24,514 bases of DNA, from contig JBJKVQ010000026.1 in NCBI GenBank assembly GCA_045562575.1, positions 1 through 24,514 of the forward strand. The letters are read 5' to 3'. A model generated the notes under the pieces. The model was not told where the DNA came from. It saw only the letters and a program-made list of their open reading frames with translations, and made no database searches. The number at the start of each line of letters is the position of its first letter. Position 1 is the stretch's first letter. This document shows, piece by piece, positions 7,723 to 15,133 of this stretch. Both the position numbers and the translations under genes were made by a program. The DNA is from UBA6952 sp045562575 (lineage in GTDB: Bacteria; Chloroflexota; Dehalococcoidia; Lucifugimonadales; UBA6952).

Positions 7723-8883
7723 ATGAATAGTGAATGGGGACAAATATATAAATCATTAGGCGCTACTCCAATAATTAACGCTATAGGTAGTGTTACTATG
7801 CTTGGGGGATCAACACCTGTTCCAGAAGTAAAAGAAGCTATGGAGTTAGCTGAATCAGCCTACATACCTTTAATGGAACTAGAAGAAAAAGCTGGTTCTG
7901 TTGTCGCTGATCTTTTAAATGTTCCTGCAGCATATATAACATCTGGTGCAGGCTCAGCTTTAACATTGGCTACAGCAGCTTTTATGGCGGGAGACAACGA
8001 TGATTATATCCAACAATTACCTAATACAACGGGTATGAAAAATGAAATTCTCATACAAAAAAGACAACACTATTGGTATGATCGTTGCCTTGAACTTGCG
8101 GGAGCTAGATTGGTCGATTTTGGATCAGAAGATAAAACAACGAAAGATGACCTTGAAAGAGCTATTAATGAAAATACTCTTGCTGTACATTACTATGCTG
8201 TAGAACAAAATATAGATCCTAATGCACTTTCTTTAGAAGACACTCTAGAAGTTGCCAAAAAACATAATGTTCCAGTCATGGTTGATGCAGCTGGACAAAT
8301 ATATCCATTAGAGAATTTGGGGAAATATGTACGAATGGGTGCAGATTTTCAATGTATTGCAGCAAAATATTTAGGAGCTCCTCAATCTACGGGATTAGCA
8401 TTAGGAACCAAAGAAATGATATATAAACTTTCTTTACAATCTTTTGTAGGTTACGAAGGTCGAAGAATACGTGGAGTTGGAAGACCTCAAAAGGTAGATA
8501 GACAAGAAATGATTGGTGTCGTAGCTGCAGTAAAGCGATGGATGGGTCTTAATCATGAAGACAGATTATCTAAATCTGAAACTATGACAATGACAATAAT
8601 TAATGGAATCAAAGATATACCTTCTCTTGATGTTTCTATTATTGATAACGTCATAGGGCATATGCCTTTTGGTTTACGAATTAAGACTAATAGTAATGCT
8701 AATTATAAAGCTCAAGATATTGTAGATATGTTAAAAGCTGGCGACCCACCCATTTGGACACGAGTTTCGGTAGCTGGGAAAAATGATGATTTTATCGATA
8801 TTCATATGTTTGGACTGAATGAAGGAGAAGATGTAATTGTTGCTGATCGGATAAAATCAGTAGTAGCTGCTAAAAACAATTAA
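7723..8883 (+). CDS. SelA-like (fold-type I) PLP-dependent enzyme, possible ammonia-lyase or transferase
   Basis: This 386-residue protein resembles the SelA/DgaE group of PLP enzymes. The N-terminus LGATPIINAIGSVTMLGGS matches the family pattern I-N-A-x-G-x-x-T-x-L-G. The PLP phosphate cup is near YITSGAGSALTLA (71-83), the cofactor-pairing aspartate is D188 in VMVDAAGQ and the Schiff-base lysine is K215 in AAKYLGAPQSTG. DgaE acts as D-glucosaminate-6-phosphate ammonia-lyase, while SelA makes selenocysteinyl-tRNA. No selB, selD or tRNA-Sec is seen nearby, so a selenium role is unlikely; a lyase or racemase on an amino acid or amino sugar is more likely. Ribosome site AAAGGA at 7710-7715. Three in-frame stops (TAATAATAA) end the gene. 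Confidence 0.8.
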   Translation: MNSEWGQIYKSLGATPIINAIGSVTMLGGSTPVPEVKEAMELAESAYIPLMELEEKAGSVVADLLNVPAAYITSGAGSALTLATAAFMAGDNDDYIQQLPNTTGMKNEILIQKRQHYWYDRCLELAGARLVDFGSEDKTTKDDLERAINENTLAVHYYAVEQNIDPNALSLEDTLEVAKKHNVPVMVDAAGQIYPLENLGKYVRMGADFQCIAAKYLGAPQSTGLALGTKEMIYKLSLQSFVGYEGRRIRGVGRPQKVDRQEMIGVVAAVKRWMGLNHEDRLSKSETMTMTIINGIKDIPSLDVSIIDNVIGHMPFGLRIKTNSNANYKAQDIVDMLKAGDPPIWTRVSVAGKNDDFIDIHMFGLNEGEDVIVADRIKSVVAAKNN

Positions 8884-8894
8884 TAATAAGATCA

Positions 8895-9956
8895 ATGAAT
8901 ATACCAAAATTTGGACTAAATAGACATAACACCAGCTCTCTTTCTTCATTTGCCTTAGATGTACTTCGGGCAGAACAAGCAGGATGGGACTGTGCTTTTC
9001 TTCCAGACTCTCCATTAAGATTACGCGATAATTACGTACTTTTATCAGGAGCTGCCCAGGCAACAAAATCAATAACTATCGGTCCATTACTAACAAATCC
9101 TATAACTAGACATCCTTCTGTTACCGCTTCTAGTATTGCAACAGTTGCAGAATTAGCACCTAATAGAACTGTATTAGGAGTTGGTGTGGGTGATACGGCT
9201 GTACGATTAGCTGGACTAAAACCAGCAAAAATAAAAGAATTAGAGCAAGGTGTTCGTATAATAAAATCTTTACTTGCTGGAGAAGAAGTTGAATTTGGTG
9301 CAGCAAGACCAGCAAAACTTCCATTTCCTCAAAATGTACCAGTTTGGTTAGCTGCTGGAGGTCCTAAAACTTTAGAAATGGCTGGATCATGTGCAGATGG
9401 TGTATTTATCAGAGTTGGTACGGATATAAAAAATATAGAAATATCAGTAAATAGAATCAAAGAAGGCGCAATAAAATCAGGCCGAGACCCAAACAAAGTT
9501 AAACTTGGCACTGTATTTCATACTGTTTTTTGTGAAGATGAAGATGATGCAATGCTTATGGGTAAATCAATGGCAGCTGGATATTACGAATATTCACCAG
9601 TGTTAGTAGATAATTTGAACATTTCTTGGAACGGACCCCATCCTGATGAACTTAAAGAGCAGGGATTAGTTTGGCCTGATTTTCATCATGCTGCTAATTT
9701 AATAGAAAGCGGTAAAGCTGTAGATTTTATCCCAGAGAGTTTAGCAAAAGCATTTTGTTTGATGGGTGGAGTAAATCAAGTAGCTAATCAAATTACAGAA
9801 GTATTAAAAAAATGTAATGACATTGGTATAGAATTTGAATATGTAGTTCTTCATCCAATACCTAATCCACCAATACCTGATAATGGACCAAATGCATATT
9901 TGGAAAAAATCCCTAGAGAAGTTTTATCCCAAGTCAAAAAAAATCTTGCTAATTAA
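8895..9956 (+). CDS. LLM-class flavin-dependent oxidoreductase
   Basis: This 353-residue TIM-barrel protein is of the bacterial luciferase-like (LLM) superfamily, which uses FMN or coenzyme F420. Landmarks are EQAGWDCAFLPDSPL (27-41), the segment ITIGPLLTNPITRHPSVTAS, GVGVGDTA (about 95-102) and PVWLAAGGPKTLEMAGSCADGVFIRVG, which reads like the methylenetetrahydromethanopterin reductase subfamily. Such enzymes oxidise small organic compounds or reduce F420-linked substrates; the sequence does not specify which. The gene has no clear ribosome site and starts 11 bases after the PLP enzyme gene, suggesting coupling. Its last eight bases overlap the end of the convergent TauE/SafE gene. A second LLM gene lies at 13548-14561. 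Confidence 0.87.
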   Translation: MNIPKFGLNRHNTSSLSSFALDVLRAEQAGWDCAFLPDSPLRLRDNYVLLSGAAQATKSITIGPLLTNPITRHPSVTASSIATVAELAPNRTVLGVGVGDTAVRLAGLKPAKIKELEQGVRIIKSLLAGEEVEFGAARPAKLPFPQNVPVWLAAGGPKTLEMAGSCADGVFIRVGTDIKNIEISVNRIKEGAIKSGRDPNKVKLGTVFHTVFCEDEDDAMLMGKSMAAGYYEYSPVLVDNLNISWNGPHPDELKEQGLVWPDFHHAANLIESGKAVDFIPESLAKAFCLMGGVNQVANQITEVLKKCNDIGIEFEYVVLHPIPNPPIPDNGPNAYLEKIPREVLSQVKKNLAN

Positions 9957-10731
9957 TAGCAGTAAAAACATCAAACCATATCCTAATAGATATTACTGTC
10001 AATAAAATCACAAAACCAAAACGTAAGTTGTTCAAGGTTAATTTGGAATTTACGTAGGTACCTAACTTTGCACCAGGTATACCACCTGCTACAGCAAATA
10101 ATGAAAGAATAAATGGTACCTGAAAAGTAATAATTTTACCTAATAAACCAGCAAGAACAGCAAAAAATGTCATCGCTAGAGAACTTGCTATGGCATTACG
10201 TAATGGAATTTTCATCAACCTGTTCAAAATTGGAACAGTTAAAAATCCACCCCCAACACCAACCATACCTGCCATTACTCCTTCAGGAAAAAATATTGCT
10301 AATATCTTATAGTTAGTAGATTTATTATCTTTATCTTCCATACCATTTCCAGAATTCAATAACATTAAAATAACTGCTGTAGTAGACATAGAACCAAAAA
10401 TAACCAATAACAATGTGTCTGGTGACCACTTAGAAAGAATACCACCAATTAAACCTCCTATAGCAACTAACACACCACCCCAAATGACAATTGTTCTATC
10501 AATTAAACCACTTTTTTTATAAACAAGTGCTCCTGTAAAACTTGATACTAAACCTTGAACTAAGGATATAGCCATAACTTGCTTAATATCTATTGGTGGA
10601 ATGCCAAGAATTTGTGGACCGTACAAAAGAAATGGAACGGTTACTACGGCCCCACTAACACCAAATAAGCCTGACAACCATCCACCGAGAAAAGTTAATA
10701 ATAAAACCACTAAATAAAGCAATATATCCAT
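9949..10731 (-). CDS. TauE/SafE family sulfite or organic-anion permease
   Basis: This 260-residue membrane protein has about eight helices in two repeated halves, the usual TauE/SafE architecture. The first half begins GGWLSGLFGVSGAVVTVPFLL, and the second contains GVMAGMVGVGGGFLTVPIL, the duplicated G-x-x-G-x-G-G-G motif of the family. Members export sulfite, sulfoacetate or other small anions, or act as uptake permeases. The substrate is undetermined. The ATG at 10731 has no clear Shine-Dalgarno. Divergent to the second TauE/SafE gene across 75 bases, and overlapping the 3' end of the LLM gene by eight bases. Confidence 0.85.
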   Translation of the reverse strand: MDILLYLVVLLLTFLGGWLSGLFGVSGAVVTVPFLLYGPQILGIPPIDIKQVMAISLVQGLVSSFTGALVYKKSGLIDRTIVIWGGVLVAIGGLIGGILSKWSPDTLLLVIFGSMSTTAVILMLLNSGNGMEDKDNKSTNYKILAIFFPEGVMAGMVGVGGGFLTVPILNRLMKIPLRNAIASSLAMTFFAVLAGLLGKIITFQVPFILSLFAVAGGIPGAKLGTYVNSKLTLNNLRFGFVILLTVISIRIWFDVFTAIN

Positions 10732-10733
10732 AT

Positions 10734-10779
10734 CGTGGTAATAATACCATGATTTTCTTTAAAATTTAGTCGAAAGAAA
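10734..10779. promoter_or_regulatory. Divergent control region between the two TauE/SafE genes, with inverted repeats
   Basis: The 75-base gap holds two short inverted repeats. One is CGTGGTA/TACCATG around a 4-base loop (10734-10751), with one G-T pair. The other is TTTCTTT (10754-10760) paired with AAAGAAA (10773-10779) over 12 bases. A -10-like TAGTAT (10794-10799) lies seven bases before the plus-strand start. Shared regulation of the two permease genes is plausible, but short repeats of this kind can occur by chance in AT-rich DNA. Confidence 0.3.
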
Positions 10780-10806
10780 TTGATTTAATCAGATAGTATT
10801 TCAAAT

Positions 10807-11547
10807 ATGTTATTAGAAACAAATGTCATTATTATTCTAATTATAGTTATTTTACTTGCATCAACTGTGAAAGCCACTGTTGGGTTTGGATTTGCTCTGG
10901 TATCTACACCCTTACTACTACCTATACTAGATTTAACAATTATTGTTCCAATAATCATGCCTTTGGTGTTAATTAATGATTATATTATTGCTATTGAAAA
11001 TAAACAGTATTTGAAACCAGACAAAATCCTCCCTATTGCCGGATCAGCTATTTTAGGAATACCTCTAGGAATTATTATACTTTCTAATTTAAATATGTAT
11101 GTCTTAAAAATTATAATATCTATAATAATTCTCATAGCTGCTTTATTTCTTTTTACAGGAAAAACGATACCCATTAAGAGAGAGAAATTAACTTCAATGT
11201 TTGCTGGATTTTTTAGTGGCATATTAGTAAGCACCTCAGGATTATCTGGGCCACCAATTACTATTTTTCTCATAAACCAAAAATGGGAAAAATTAGATTT
11301 TAGAAATAATTTAGCACTGTATTTTTCTATCATTGATACAGTAACTGTTATATCACTTTTCGTGAGTGGATTTATAACTCGTGAAACATTAGTTGCGAAT
11401 TTATTTCTTATACCATCAGTGTTAATTGGGTATGTTATAGGGAAAAATATACTACCAATAATTAATCAACAAATTTTCACGCGAATAATTATTATTATTA
11501 TAATGACGGGTGCATCTCTAACTTTATTTTCAACATTAAGAGGATAA
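10807..11547 (+). CDS. TauE/SafE family permease, second copy
   Basis: This 246-residue protein has about eight hydrophobic helices. The first half has ASTVKATVGFGFALVSTPLLLP, with the G-F-G-x-x-L-x-x-T/P-L pattern. The second half has MFAGFFSGILVSTSGLSGPPITIFL, the form of the duplicated motif seen in the TauE/SafE branch with S-G-x-x-G-P-P. It differs clearly from the neighbouring copy (GGG form), so it is not a recent duplication. The C-terminus contains a run of six isoleucines encoded by an ATT-rich stretch. No Shine-Dalgarno is seen, and a -10-like box is seven bases upstream. The last 12 bases overlap the end of aroKB on the other strand. Substrate unknown. Confidence 0.83.
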   Translation: MLLETNVIIILIIVILLASTVKATVGFGFALVSTPLLLPILDLTIIVPIIMPLVLINDYIIAIENKQYLKPDKILPIAGSAILGIPLGIIILSNLNMYVLKIIISIIILIAALFLFTGKTIPIKREKLTSMFAGFFSGILVSTSGLSGPPITIFLINQKWEKLDFRNNLALYFSIIDTVTVISLFVSGFITRETLVANLFLIPSVLIGYVIGKNILPIINQQIFTRIIIIIIMTGASLTLFSTLRG

Positions 11548-13185
11548 TTCTTCTAAAACCTTGTCTACCACTGTATTATCAACATTTGAATTCACTACTG
11601 CATGTCCTATTTCTGGTAATAGTACCCAATTTATAGATGAACCAACTGCTTTTTTATCAAGAGACATAGCTGCCTTTATTGAATCAATATTAATATCTTT
11701 AAAAGATGTGGGTAGATCAAATTTTTTAAGAATTGACAATTGACGCTCCAAAATAGAACCATCTGTGATACCCATTCTATTACCTATCATACCAGCACCC
11801 ATCATACCTATCGATACGGCCTCCCCATGTAATAACTGATGATATCCAGTAGCCGCCTCGAGTCCATGACCAATCGTATGCCCATAATTAAGTAAGGTCC
11901 TAATACCTCTAGTTTCTTTCTCATCTTGAGATACAATTTCCGCCTTTATTTGAATACTTCTTTTAACAACATCAGTTGTAAGATTAGGATCCAAATTTAA
12001 TAATTGTTCATATCTATTTTCAAAAACTTCAAATAGCTGTTTATCCAAGATTAATCCATGCTTAATTGCCTCCGCCCAACCTTCCATAGTTTCGCGATGT
12101 GGCAAAGACCTCAAAGTTGAAACGTCAGCAATCACGACCTGAGGTTGATAAAAAGCACCAACAAGATTTTTACCTTCTGGTAGATCAACTGCCGTTTTTC
12201 CCCCAACTGAAGCATCAACCATAGCAGCTAAGCTGGTTGGAATTTGAATAAAACCCAAACCTCGATTATATGTAGCTGCAACAAAACCAGCCATATCTCC
12301 TACCACTCCTCCACCAAGAGCAACAATAGTATCGCGCCGTTGAGCCTTAGATTCTGCTAACCAACGATAGACATTACTTATCGTATTAAATGTTTTATTA
12401 TGTTCACCAGGTTCCAATTGATGAGAAAAAACTTGTTTACCAGTTAAAGCAATGCGTTTTTCTACCTCATCTCCATATAAACTGTAAACATTTTTATCAG
12501 AAATAAGAAATAGATTACCTTGAATATCTAATTTTGAGAAAATTTTTGGAATATCTTCATATATATCCCAGCCAGAATATAAAGGACAGACACCATTGCT
12601 ATAAGTAACTATTCCAGCTAAATCAGCTTTTATATCTGCTTGTTCAAATCTTGAAATATCTAAATTAATAAAAGTTTTGTATATTCTTGCCACTTCTTCT
12701 GCTGATTGATAAGGGGTAAGACTATCCGTATGTACAGTCCAATCCGACTTTGCATAATATTGTTGTCTTGTGTTTTTTATTTGAGAAATAAAATCTACAC
12801 TCACATTACCTTTGAGTAGAGGTCTTATTTCCGTTTTTGCTTTTTCATTTGTAAGTCTAGTAAATATAGTCTGTGCAGTCGCTTCTAAACATACGATAAA
12901 ACCATTAGATTTCATCAATTCATAATTATCGTTATTAATTATTACCCCACCACCTGTGGCAATCACAAGGTTAGACGAAGATCCATAATATTCTAATAAT
13001 TCACTTTCCTTCTTTCGGAAGATATTTTCAGAATCTTCTGAAAAAACCTTATCAATAGATTTATCGAAATGCTTTACTATCTCTGAATCAAGATCTATGA
13101 ATTTGTAAGACAATATGTTAGAAATAATCGGTCCAATTTCCGATTTGCCAGTTCCAGAAAACCCAACTAAAAATATATTATTCAT
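11536..13185 (-). CDS. aroKB: Bifunctional shikimate kinase / 3-dehydroquinate synthase (AroK-AroB fusion)
   Basis: This 549-residue protein joins two shikimate-pathway enzymes. Residues 1-172 are shikimate kinase: P-loop GFSGTGKS (8-15), D32 and D34 in FIDLDSE, R57 in FRKKE, ATGGGV (76-81) and RPLL with R121. Residues from about 185 on are 3-dehydroquinate synthase: NAD site ALGGGVVGD (289-297), K330 in VGGKT, and metal ligands E372 (AEAIKHG), H436 (YGHTIGH) and H453 (LLHGE). It therefore catalyses step 2 (DAHP to dehydroquinate) and step 5 (shikimate phosphorylation), which are not consecutive. AroK-AroB fusions are known in several bacterial groups. It is last in a minus-strand operon, 17 bases after a small membrane protein gene. 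No Shine-Dalgarno; TATAGT lies five bases before the ATG. Confidence 0.95.
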   Translation of the reverse strand: MNNIFLVGFSGTGKSEIGPIISNILSYKFIDLDSEIVKHFDKSIDKVFSEDSENIFRKKESELLEYYGSSSNLVIATGGGVIINNDNYELMKSNGFIVCLEATAQTIFTRLTNEKAKTEIRPLLKGNVSVDFISQIKNTRQQYYAKSDWTVHTDSLTPYQSAEEVARIYKTFINLDISRFEQADIKADLAGIVTYSNGVCPLYSGWDIYEDIPKIFSKLDIQGNLFLISDKNVYSLYGDEVEKRIALTGKQVFSHQLEPGEHNKTFNTISNVYRWLAESKAQRRDTIVALGGGVVGDMAGFVAATYNRGLGFIQIPTSLAAMVDASVGGKTAVDLPEGKNLVGAFYQPQVVIADVSTLRSLPHRETMEGWAEAIKHGLILDKQLFEVFENRYEQLLNLDPNLTTDVVKRSIQIKAEIVSQDEKETRGIRTLLNYGHTIGHGLEAATGYHQLLHGEAVSIGMMGAGMIGNRMGITDGSILERQLSILKKFDLPTSFKDINIDSIKAAMSLDKKAVGSSINWVLLPEIGHAVVNSNVDNTVVDKVLEELSS

Positions 13186-13202
13186 ATAACACTATAAACC
13201 TT

Positions 13203-13526
13203 TTAATCCTTATGCCATGGTAATTTAGCATTAGGATCGCTCCATAATTTAGCTAAACGTAATGAAATAAATACTCCTCCTAAAATAGCAACAATCATAT
13301 GTATGTTAGTAAAATTATCCATAAATGTAATAAATAGTAAGTATAAAATAAATGCTAGAAACCAGTTAAATAATCCCCACAACACATTTACTACAGGGGA
13401 AGAAACTTTATTAAATACTGTCATGTGTGATTGACCAGTTACACCTTTTGTATAATGAGGGATACCATTAGCTGTACAAGCCCCAATCATAAAAGTTAAG
13501 ATGAAACCAACTATTTCTAAAGCCAA
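13203..13526 (-). CDS. Small three-helix membrane protein, TTG start
   Basis: This 107-residue protein has three predicted membrane segments (residues about 3-20, 45-69 and 74-94). The first loop contains NGIPHYTKGVTGQSH, and the second segment starts VNVLWGLFNWF. I have the impression of a conserved family of small bacterial membrane proteins with an N-G-I-P-H motif, but I cannot name a function. The TTG start is supported by AAGGAGAG (complement of 13533-13540) about seven bases upstream; the nearest GTG reads straight into a stop. It sits between an LLM oxidoreductase gene (21-base gap) and aroKB (17-base gap) in one operon. Confidence 0.7.
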   Translation of the reverse strand: MALEIVGFILTFMIGACTANGIPHYTKGVTGQSHMTVFNKVSSPVVNVLWGLFNWFLAFILYLLFITFMDNFTNIHMIVAILGGVFISLRLAKLWSDPNAKLPWHKD

Positions 13527-13547
13527 TTTACACTCTCCTTAAATCAA

Positions 13548-14561
13548 TTATTCATGAAGATAAGTAAGTAAATCTCCAACATCGTTATAATCTTTTGCAT
13601 CTGAAGGAAGACCTATTGAAATTCTAGAAGCATATCCACCAAAACGATCTTTCAAAGAGGGCCCTATTTCTTTATATGTACCAGAAACACTAAAAGTATC
13701 TACCATAGTATCATCAATTAGATTGGGCATTTCATCCCATTTCCCTTCCTTCGACATGTCATGCAATCTAAGACATGTATCTCCCCACTCATGCATGTCC
13801 ATAACAGTTTTATAACTACGGGTTGAACCATAAAAAGATATTCTTTTTCTACAAACTTCTCTTTGTGCCGTAACTTGTTCTTGAGTTGCTCCAGTTGCAA
13901 TCATTCCTCCACCTGACACTGAAATATCTTCTAAATTGCGTCCAGAGGAATTTGCACCTTCTTTTATATTGGGTAATATTACTTCATCAACATATCGTTT
14001 ATTATTAAAACTATGTAAAAGTATTCCGTCACAAACATTACCTGCTACTCTTGTCATTGCTTCACCAACAGCAGCTATATAAATTGGAGGTTGTTCACAA
14101 TCTAAAGGACCTGGATTAAATTCTGGTGTCATTAAAGTAATTGAATAATGTTTTCCCTGATAATTTAGCTGTGAACCATTTTGCCAACAATCCCAAATTG
14201 CACGTATAGATTCAACATATTCCTTAATACGTGGTGCTGGAGCAGACCATTGTACCCCAAATCGACGTTCATTATGGCCTTTAACCTGTGAACCTAATCC
14301 TAATTCAAACCTACCATCAGACATTCGTTGTAAATCCCATGACATATAAGCAGAAACCATTGGACTTCGGGCAAAAGCAATAGCTATAGAGGTACCAACT
14401 TTTATTTTTTTGGTATGTTCTAATGCCAAAGTTGATAACAAAAAGGAATCATGTGCTAATTCTCCAAAAGATATACCATCAAATCCTAACTCTTCTGCTG
14501 CTTGAGCAAGCTTAGGAATCTCTTTTAAATTATCTCTTGGCAAACCACAATAAACTTTCAT
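13548..14561 (-). CDS. LLM-class F420/FMN-dependent oxidoreductase, TIGR03617-like
   Basis: This 337-residue luciferase-like TIM-barrel protein has landmarks AAEELGFDGISFGELAHDSF (21-40), KVGTSIAIAFARSPMVSA, the segment LQRMSDGRFELGLGSQVKGH and RFGVQWSAPAPRIKEY. This combination is typical of the F420-dependent LLM group TIGR03617. The C-terminal part (DTFSVSGTYKEIGPSLKDRF) is also as expected. The oxidised substrate is not known. The start is well supported by AAGGAG (complement of 14568-14573), six bases before the ATG, which overlaps the stop codon of the upstream acetyltransferase gene. It shares little obvious similarity with the other LLM gene (8895-9956), so the two belong to different subfamilies. 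Co-oriented with GNAT, membrane protein and aroKB genes. Confidence 0.88.
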   Translation of the reverse strand: MKVYCGLPRDNLKEIPKLAQAAEELGFDGISFGELAHDSFLLSTLALEHTKKIKVGTSIAIAFARSPMVSAYMSWDLQRMSDGRFELGLGSQVKGHNERRFGVQWSAPAPRIKEYVESIRAIWDCWQNGSQLNYQGKHYSITLMTPEFNPGPLDCEQPPIYIAAVGEAMTRVAGNVCDGILLHSFNNKRYVDEVILPNIKEGANSSGRNLEDISVSGGGMIATGATQEQVTAQREVCRKRISFYGSTRSYKTVMDMHEWGDTCLRLHDMSKEGKWDEMPNLIDDTMVDTFSVSGTYKEIGPSLKDRFGGYASRISIGLPSDAKDYNDVGDLLTYLHE

Positions 14562-14571
14562 ATTTATCTCC

Positions 14572-15012
14572 TTAATTTATAATTTTTACCATTGTAACAT
14601 GTGGGATTCCCACTTCTAAAAACATATCACCCTGTTCCTGATACCCATGATCTAAATAAAATTGTTTAACATATTCTTGGGCATCCAAAGTAATTCGTGT
14701 TATACCTTCATTAACTGCTATTTCTTCTAAATAAGTTAAAACCAGTCCTCCTACACCAAATCTTCTAAAATCTTTTCGAACAGCCATTCTTCCAATTCTT
14801 CCATAATTATTACCTTCCGGAATAAGCCTACCGGTACCAACAGGGTATGTATTAATCCGAGCTAGAGCATGAAACGAAGTGGTATCTAACTCATCGAGTT
14901 CTTCTTCGCTAGGAACTCCTTGTTCTTCAACAAAAACTTCAATTCGAATGGCAAAACAATCTTGTTGATCTTTTTCTGTAATAGCCTGCGTTACTTTTGT
15001 GTTGTTTTCCAT
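14572..15012 (-). CDS. GNAT family N-acetyltransferase, YjcF-like
   Basis: The recommended start gives 146 residues. The frame can be extended 12 codons upstream, but that extension (FNFFLVEYNVL) is not family-like. The GNAT acetyl-CoA motif A is visible as VRKDFRRFGVGGLVLTYLEE, with the R-x-x-G-x-G/A core. The preceding IGRMAV beta strand, the LDAQEYVKQFYLDHGY motif B and a C-terminal VGIPHVTM complete the YjcF/ElaA-like pattern. The N-terminal FVEEQGVP is also characteristic. Such enzymes acetylate small amines or protein N-termini; the acceptor is unknown. A perfect TATAAT (complement of 15019-15024) lies six bases before the ATG and no Shine-Dalgarno is present, suggesting a leaderless message. 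It heads the minus-strand operon that ends with aroKB. Confidence 0.83.
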   Translation of the reverse strand: MENNTKVTQAITEKDQQDCFAIRIEVFVEEQGVPSEEELDELDTTSFHALARINTYPVGTGRLIPEGNNYGRIGRMAVRKDFRRFGVGGLVLTYLEEIAVNEGITRITLDAQEYVKQFYLDHGYQEQGDMFLEVGIPHVTMVKIIN

Positions 15013-15133
15013 TAGCACATTATATTCTACTAGAAAAAAATTAAACACCTAGAAAGAGAGTGCTTGTCAAAAAACCATTTACAGGAGTAATCTTTTATAA
15101 ATAATCTTAACAATATTGAACCGGAAGGTCATA
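15013..15133. promoter_or_regulatory. Divergent promoter region between GNAT and alaS operons
   Basis: On the minus strand TATAAT (complement of 15019-15024) sits six bases from the GNAT start; a consensus TTGACA (complement of 15065-15070) is too far upstream to be its -35. On the plus strand TTTACA at 15078-15083 and AATAAT at 15100-15105 are 16 bases apart and could drive alaS. No T-box leader was found: there is no specifier stem and no conserved antiterminator motif in the short leader. Confidence 0.4.

Noticed and set aside
11486..11506. ATT repeat in the second TauE/SafE gene as a phase-variable microsatellite.
   Set aside because: It is a short in-frame trinucleotide run coding for isoleucines in a membrane helix; slippage would not change the frame.
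15049..15133. Possible T-box leader upstream of alaS.
   Set aside because: The leader is too short and the conserved T-box sequence and stems are absent.
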